Positions 59,902 to 64,000 of a stretch of DNA of 64,000 nt are shown piece after piece. The notes below the pieces were generated by a model. That model had not been told where the DNA came from. It was given only the letters and a program-made list of their open reading frames with translations, and did not search any database. Within the stretch, counting starts at the first letter, position 1. Each line of letters begins with the position of its first letter. A program made the position numbers and the translations under genes. Source of the stretch: Ustulina deusta (Eukaryota; Ascomycota; Sordariomycetes; Xylariales; Xylariaceae); NCBI GenBank assembly GCA_023159155.1, contig JAJNNX010000006.1, positions 1,426,001 through 1,490,000 on the forward strand, in the 5' to 3' direction.

Positions 59902-60184
59902 CTACCAGAGCGTGTCCCCTTCATCGGGAAGCTGATCCACCAACCAATCTACCGGGAACCCGGCAACTAAGCGATCCAAGTTCTCTTGAACACTCAGCCT
60001 TACATATGGCGTTCCCTTTTTGCCGCGAGCAAGTCCGCCCCCCTGGCCCCTGATATCCGAGACGGACGCGCCCCCTGCCTCTCCAGCGTAACGATGACTG
60101 ATGAGTGGTGGTTGCACAGTGAGACAGACAAGGCCGCTCCCGTCCCCTCCGTCTTCTCCTCCCCGTCCACCTCCATCCTCGTAT

Positions 60185-60193
60185 CCCCCCCCC
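60185..60193 (-). other. Nine-G homopolymer where the GT25 frame breaks
   Basis: Read on the minus strand the run follows DYCI. Upstream sequence is in frame with nine Gs; downstream conserved sequence (VCLTVQPP) is in frame only with eight. Confidence 0.75.
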
Positions 60194-60811
60194 AATGCAG
60201 TAATCCCTCAGCATCAGGTCCCACTGAGAAACGAACCCCTCCTGCTTCACCCGCCGCAGTAGCTTGCGCGCCCCCCCCTGGCTAACCGCATACGCAAGAC
60301 TGCACACATTCCCGCACGTGGCGTGCACGACGCGCGTGTGTGCGGGATATGCGTCCGCGAGCGCATCGCGTAACGCAAAGGGGTGCGGCTGCAGGTGTTT
60401 CGGCGCCGGCACCGTCATATCGCCGGGGATGGATATCTTGAGCGACGACGACGACGACGAAGAAGATGGCGAAAAGGGATCCCCAGCGGAGGATGGCGAT
60501 TCCCGCCGCGCAGTCGGAAGCTCCGCACCACAGTGGCCGAGCCATAGGACGTCCCAGCCATCGCCGTACGGGCTTTCGATGCGAGCTTTATGGCCTCGAT
60601 GACTCGAGGGGGAGGAGTTGGGCGGCAAGGGGATCGTGTCCCGGTCGAATTCCTCTTTTCTCGCCCTCCCACCCGACGCTCTTGAGTCGGCCTCCGGCTC
60701 CTGCTCTCTGTTCCCGGAAAACATGGACAGGACCCGGCTCAGCAGACCACTCCCTCCTCGTGGTGGTTTCGTCGTCTCCAGATTCCGCAGTCGCGCAATT
60801 TCCTCGCGCTT

Positions 60812-60832
60812 CTGCTGCTGCTGCTGCTGCTG
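60812..60832 (-). repeat. CAG repeat encoding poly-Gln in GT25
   Basis: Seven CTG units on the plus strand encode Gln residues in a stretch after MWLDV within the GT25 insert. It is a length-variable microsatellite. Confidence 0.85.
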
Positions 60833-61216
60833 GACATCCAGCCACATGCGCGACGCCATCGCGAACGTCTCCATCTGCGTTTTCAGCCGCGCGTCCCAAT
60901 CGACGTCGTCTTCGAGCACGAGGGCGCTGCCTAGGCCATGGTCGACGATGGTCTGCAGTGCGCTCACGTGCGAGCCCCATGACCCTCGGGCCCCCGCCGA
61001 TGCGGAATGCGACGGCTTTATCCCGACACGATCCTGATCTGCGCCTTTCGGGGCTGAGGACACCCTATCTCCCGTCAAGCCTTCTAGGAACGTGAAGTTG
61101 AAGTTGCTAATTTAAGGTTTGGATATCAGCACCCAAATTGGACCCATAGTCTGTGAGAGCCTACACCATAAGAGACGACTAACGAGAGTAGGAGGACAGA
61201 AAATTAAACATTTTTC

Positions 61217-61238
61217 AAAAAAAAAAAAAAAAAAAAAA
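61217..61238 (+). repeat. Run of 22 A in a GT25 intron
   Basis: On the transcribed strand it is a T-run between exons 2 and 3 of the GT25 gene. Confidence 0.85.
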
Positions 61239-61678
61239 GCGTAAAGAATTAGATTCGTTACTATAACTTGATTCTGCAACGAGGCCCACAAGACCTATAG
61301 CTAGTCTCGAGAAGGGGGGTTTCCAAGTACCGACCTTACAGCACCAGCGATTACCATAGCATCTCGACGATCCCGTCGCGAGGGAAGATTGATGACGAAA
61401 ATCTTCTCGAACTAAAAATAAAGAATGTGGCATCAGCATATATAGAAGCCCCTTTATTATATCCCCGCCTCGCCTCCCCAAAAACGTCCGGTCTAGCTAT
61501 GGCTTAGAGAAGACCGTGGAAAAAAGAAACTCACGCTGAGAGTGCTGTTCGGCATATCTCGGCCCTGGCGAACCCATGGCGGCGACTCATGATTTCGTGA
61601 GGTAGAGCAGAGCTGATAAACGTAGACGAGTGACAACGCGACGAGGACGATGGTGAATATTCGCCGGTGTTGTAGCAT

Positions 61679-62343
61679 GGTTTCTCTTTTGACCTACAAC
61701 GTAGCTGGCGAACTAGCAATTGGGTTTTATCTTAACCATATACCAACTACCTACCTAGCTAGGTAAGCTAGAGGTACGTACTTCTATTTGTTGAGGCTTA
61801 TTGTGGCCGAATAAAATGAAGACAATGCACTATCGCTCTTTGAAGCTCTGTCTATGAACAACATCGGGTAAAGTGTCCGGATAAATCTGACTTCCTAATA
61901 GTAGGATGTGCGCCAAGGCATATAGATGATATGTTCTCCAAAAAGAGATCAAGTGGCCTCGCTAATCATAGGATAAATCACTACACAGCTTTACTTTCCT
62001 GTAGATATAAATATTCAAACGAGTACCTCATTCAATCGTATAAAGACCCGGGTTCTACATGCAACATATCCCGCGGCATTGTTCTGCTAACCGTATCTAA
62101 TAAAGAAACAAATCTCCATCATTACCAAGTTGAGGAATTGACCATCGTCATCGCTCTGATTCCCATCTATGTGAACGCCACAAAGAAACCCTCTATGCAT
62201 CTATGATGATCATTCCAAGTATACCCCCTTTTGTTCATCATCTATCCGACAAGATTGCTGGCTAATAAGCGCAAGAAACGTGGATCGCGCCGGGTTTCCC
62301 GCTTGAAACCTTCATCTAAAGTATCGTCTAACTGGTCTATCGT
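61679..62343. other. Promoter of GT25 and gap to the ABC-F gene
   Basis: Includes a CTACCTACCTAGCTAGGTAAG cluster cut by one base (61747-61767). No gene recognised. Confidence 0.5.
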
Positions 62344-64000
62344 CTATTCTTCGTCGTCCGTATCGGGAGGGTGAGGCGTGCCCTTAGGAGTATTAAGCCA
62401 TTCAATATGGCGCAGTCTTCGTCGGACCTCTTGTTCTTTAAGCTCCTTCTTGGTCTTCTTCTTCTTCTTCATTGCCTTGAATTTCAAGGGTGTATTGTCT
62501 TCAGCCCCACTGTTGACAGCACTATTGACGGCGCTATTCACAACGCTGCTGGCTGCAGTACTAGCGATGCCGCTGTTAAGCCCACTGCCGGGCCTGCTAT
62601 CTTCGAAGCGATCAGTCGAGATAGCGGCGTTGCCCTTCATTGTCATTCGGCCATCGTTGATATGCCACTGCTCACTGGCGAGTGCCCCGACGAACTCTTC
62701 GTTGTGAGATATCATGACAACACCACCTTTGAAATCTCGAATGGCGACAGCAAGACCACCAAGGGAATCACGATCCAAAAAGTTTGTAGGCTCGTCTAGG
62801 ACAAGCAAATGTGGGTTATTCCACATGGCGCCAGCAATGACAACCTTGACCTTTTGGCCTCCAGACAGGCTGCTGATCTCATTGTGGTTGGCAATTTCTG
62901 GGTCAAGACCAAGGTCCTCAAAATGTTTCGAAATGACGGTGGGCTGAAGTTCACGGTACCCCAATCCTTCTCGTGAGGCCTCATGATCATCAAACTCTTG
63001 CACTACTTTGTCGAACCCCCACTCCAGCAATGTCTCTCGGGATACCTGCGAATTGAATTTGGGAAGCCAGCCTATCCATTTCCTATGAAATATTTAGTTT
63101 GTACTCTGCGTAAACCGGAGAAGTTGCACTTACACTTCATATTGGAAGGTCTTCTTCCATTTTTGTCGGCCCACAACAGCCTCAAGTTGTCTCCCGCCTT
63201 TCCCATCGCCGAGATCGATCTTTTTCTCCATTTGCTCCCGATCCTTGTCCGATAGAATGCGAGTCTGTTTCAGGAACACCTCTCGATCATCGCCATTGGC
63301 ATACCTCCACTGTAGGTACTGATTAGGTGTCTTCTCAAGGTGCATCTCCACATGTTCTAGGGCATGCTGCTTGATGTATCCAATACGCAAATTAGGATGC
63401 TTCTCAACCCGGCCGGCAGTGGGAATAACCTCGCCAGTCAGGAGCTTGATCAGAGTCGACTTCCCTGCACCGTTGGGGCCAATGACCGCAACTCTGGAAG
63501 AGAGACTGAGCTGGCAGCTGGCATCACTAAGGGATGGCTTTGGCGCCTTTGGGTATTGATATGAGACACCAGTCATGCGGATGATGGCTCGAGTTTGGGA
63601 CTTGACACCCGACAGAATACCGGGAGGCGGAAATTTGAATTGAACATTAGAGGCTGAAAGGGTGTAATATGCCTTAGCCTCTGGGCGAACCTTGACAAAC
63701 GCGTCTAGGTTTCCCTTGAAGTGGCCGAGTTTTTTGCCCGGTTCGTAATGGTAAATATCAGTTGTGACGTTATCCAAAAAGCCTGAATCGTGGGAGACAA
63801 TCAAACTGGTAATATCTGTGTGAGACTTGAGGTAATTTTCCAACCATGCAATATTAGCAACGTCCAGATGATTGGTAGGTTCGTCCAACAGTAAAACGTC
63901 AGCTTTCTGAAGCATAGCCCGAGCCAGAGCTAACTTCATCTTCCAACCTCCAGACAATGATCCAACCTTTTGTGATTGGCGACCTTCTGGTCCAGCCGTA
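62344..64000 (-). CDS. NEW1: New1/Elf1-type ABC-F ATPase, C-terminal part
   Basis: Two exons in view (>64000-63134 and 63082-62344; GTAAGT...CATAG), about 535 residues; the 5' part lies beyond the right edge. Order: end of ABC1 with signature LSGGWKMKLALARAM and Walker B VLLLDEPTNHLD; linker; ABC2 Walker A IGPNGAGKST; a chromodomain-like insertion (NQYLQWRYANGDDRE ... FQYEVKWIGWLPKFNS ... FDDHEASREGLGYREL); signature SLSGGQKVKVVIAGAMW; Walker B LLVLDEPTNFLD; switch His in MISHNEEF. The C-terminus is Ser/Asn/Ala-rich then strongly basic (KAMKKKKKTKKELKE). The chromodomain-like insertion marks the eEF3/New1 subfamily; PNLRIGYIKQHALEHVEMHL and the GLGYRELQ wording fit New1 (S. pombe Elf1), which acts on ribosomes in termination and recycling. 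The assigned frame continues open to base 64000. Confidence 0.9.

Larger units (their letters stand above)
59902..61678 (-). pseudogene. GT25-family glycosyltransferase with a one-base frame break
   Basis: Exons 61678-61535, 61411-61335 and 61106-59902. A type II anchor (FTIVLVALSLVYVYQL) is followed, after splicing, by EKIFVINLPSRRDRRDAM, the GT25 entry motif; then FTFLEGLTGD, GSWGSHVSALQTIVD, ALVLEDDVDWD (metal-binding acidic cluster), GWDVLWLGHCG, NVCSLAYAVSQGGARKLL and WDLMLRDYC. After DYCIGG the frame is lost at nine Gs (60193-60185). One base fewer would continue into GLVCLTVQPPLISHRY and VSDIRG, also family sequence, and would end at the TAG at 59902 with a total of about 474 aa. So it is a recent frameshift, a sequencing error or, less likely, slippage. 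GT25 enzymes transfer galactose or similar sugars; fungal substrates are unknown. A low-complexity insert (poly-Gln, poly-Ser) separates the halves. Confidence 0.75.

Noticed and set aside
60466..61095. 209-aa plus-strand frame antisense to GT25
   Set aside because: Shadow of GT25 exon 3, which carries recognisable family motifs on the minus strand.

Overview
The window looks like nuclear DNA of a filamentous ascomycete, probably a Sordariomycete. Genes carry short spliceosomal introns (about 50-120 nt) with GTAAGT-like donors and CTAAC/CTGAC-like branch sites. There are no operons. The protein set is typical of moulds: a SesB/NB-ARC/TPR NLR, an ankyrin-CorA fusion, a septin, a ceramide synthase, a GH47 mannosidase, a GT25 and a small secreted protein. 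No tRNA, rRNA, CRISPR array or intact transposon was recognised. Exon boundaries were placed by hand from splice signals and reading-frame continuity; the spliced lengths quoted come from those models.

Layout. 1-5.5 kb is a decaying accessory locus: an NLR-type gene running off the left edge with an in-frame stop, a CorA-like remnant, and a HAD hydrolase without a visible start. 5.5-12.3 kb is a gene desert rich in TAGGTA/TACCTA words. 12.3-20 kb holds a candidate 40-aa micro-gene with a spliced leader, a secreted CAP/PR-1 protein and a membrane-anchored SGNH hydrolase. 20.8-25 kb is one large nine-exon ankyrin-CorA gene. 26.6-28 kb is a secreted Ser/Thr-repeat protein whose C-terminal domain is readable only in another frame.

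28.9-52.7 kb is mostly conserved housekeeping: a DUF255/YyaL-like protein, dynein light intermediate chain, an Ist3-like splicing factor, an Hsv2-like PROPPIN, a CDC11-type septin, a Bax-inhibitor-1 family protein, a membrane-anchored aspartic-protease-like protein that seems to lack a catalytic Asp, a GH47 alpha-mannosidase and a LAG1-type ceramide synthase. Several act in the secretory pathway, on membranes or in the cytoskeleton, but nothing suggests a dedicated cluster.

52.7-62 kb is accessory again: an unrecognised coiled-coil protein with internal repeats, a six-cysteine small secreted protein, and a GT25 glycosyltransferase whose frame is broken at a run of nine Gs. The right edge carries the C-terminal half of a New1/Elf1-type ABC-F ATPase. 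The observations I rate highest are the single-base stop in the NLR, the pseudo-protease, the repeated coiled-coil gene, the GT25 and Ser/Thr-protein frame breaks, the micro-gene, and a degenerate repeat pair at 16.7 and 44.0 kb.
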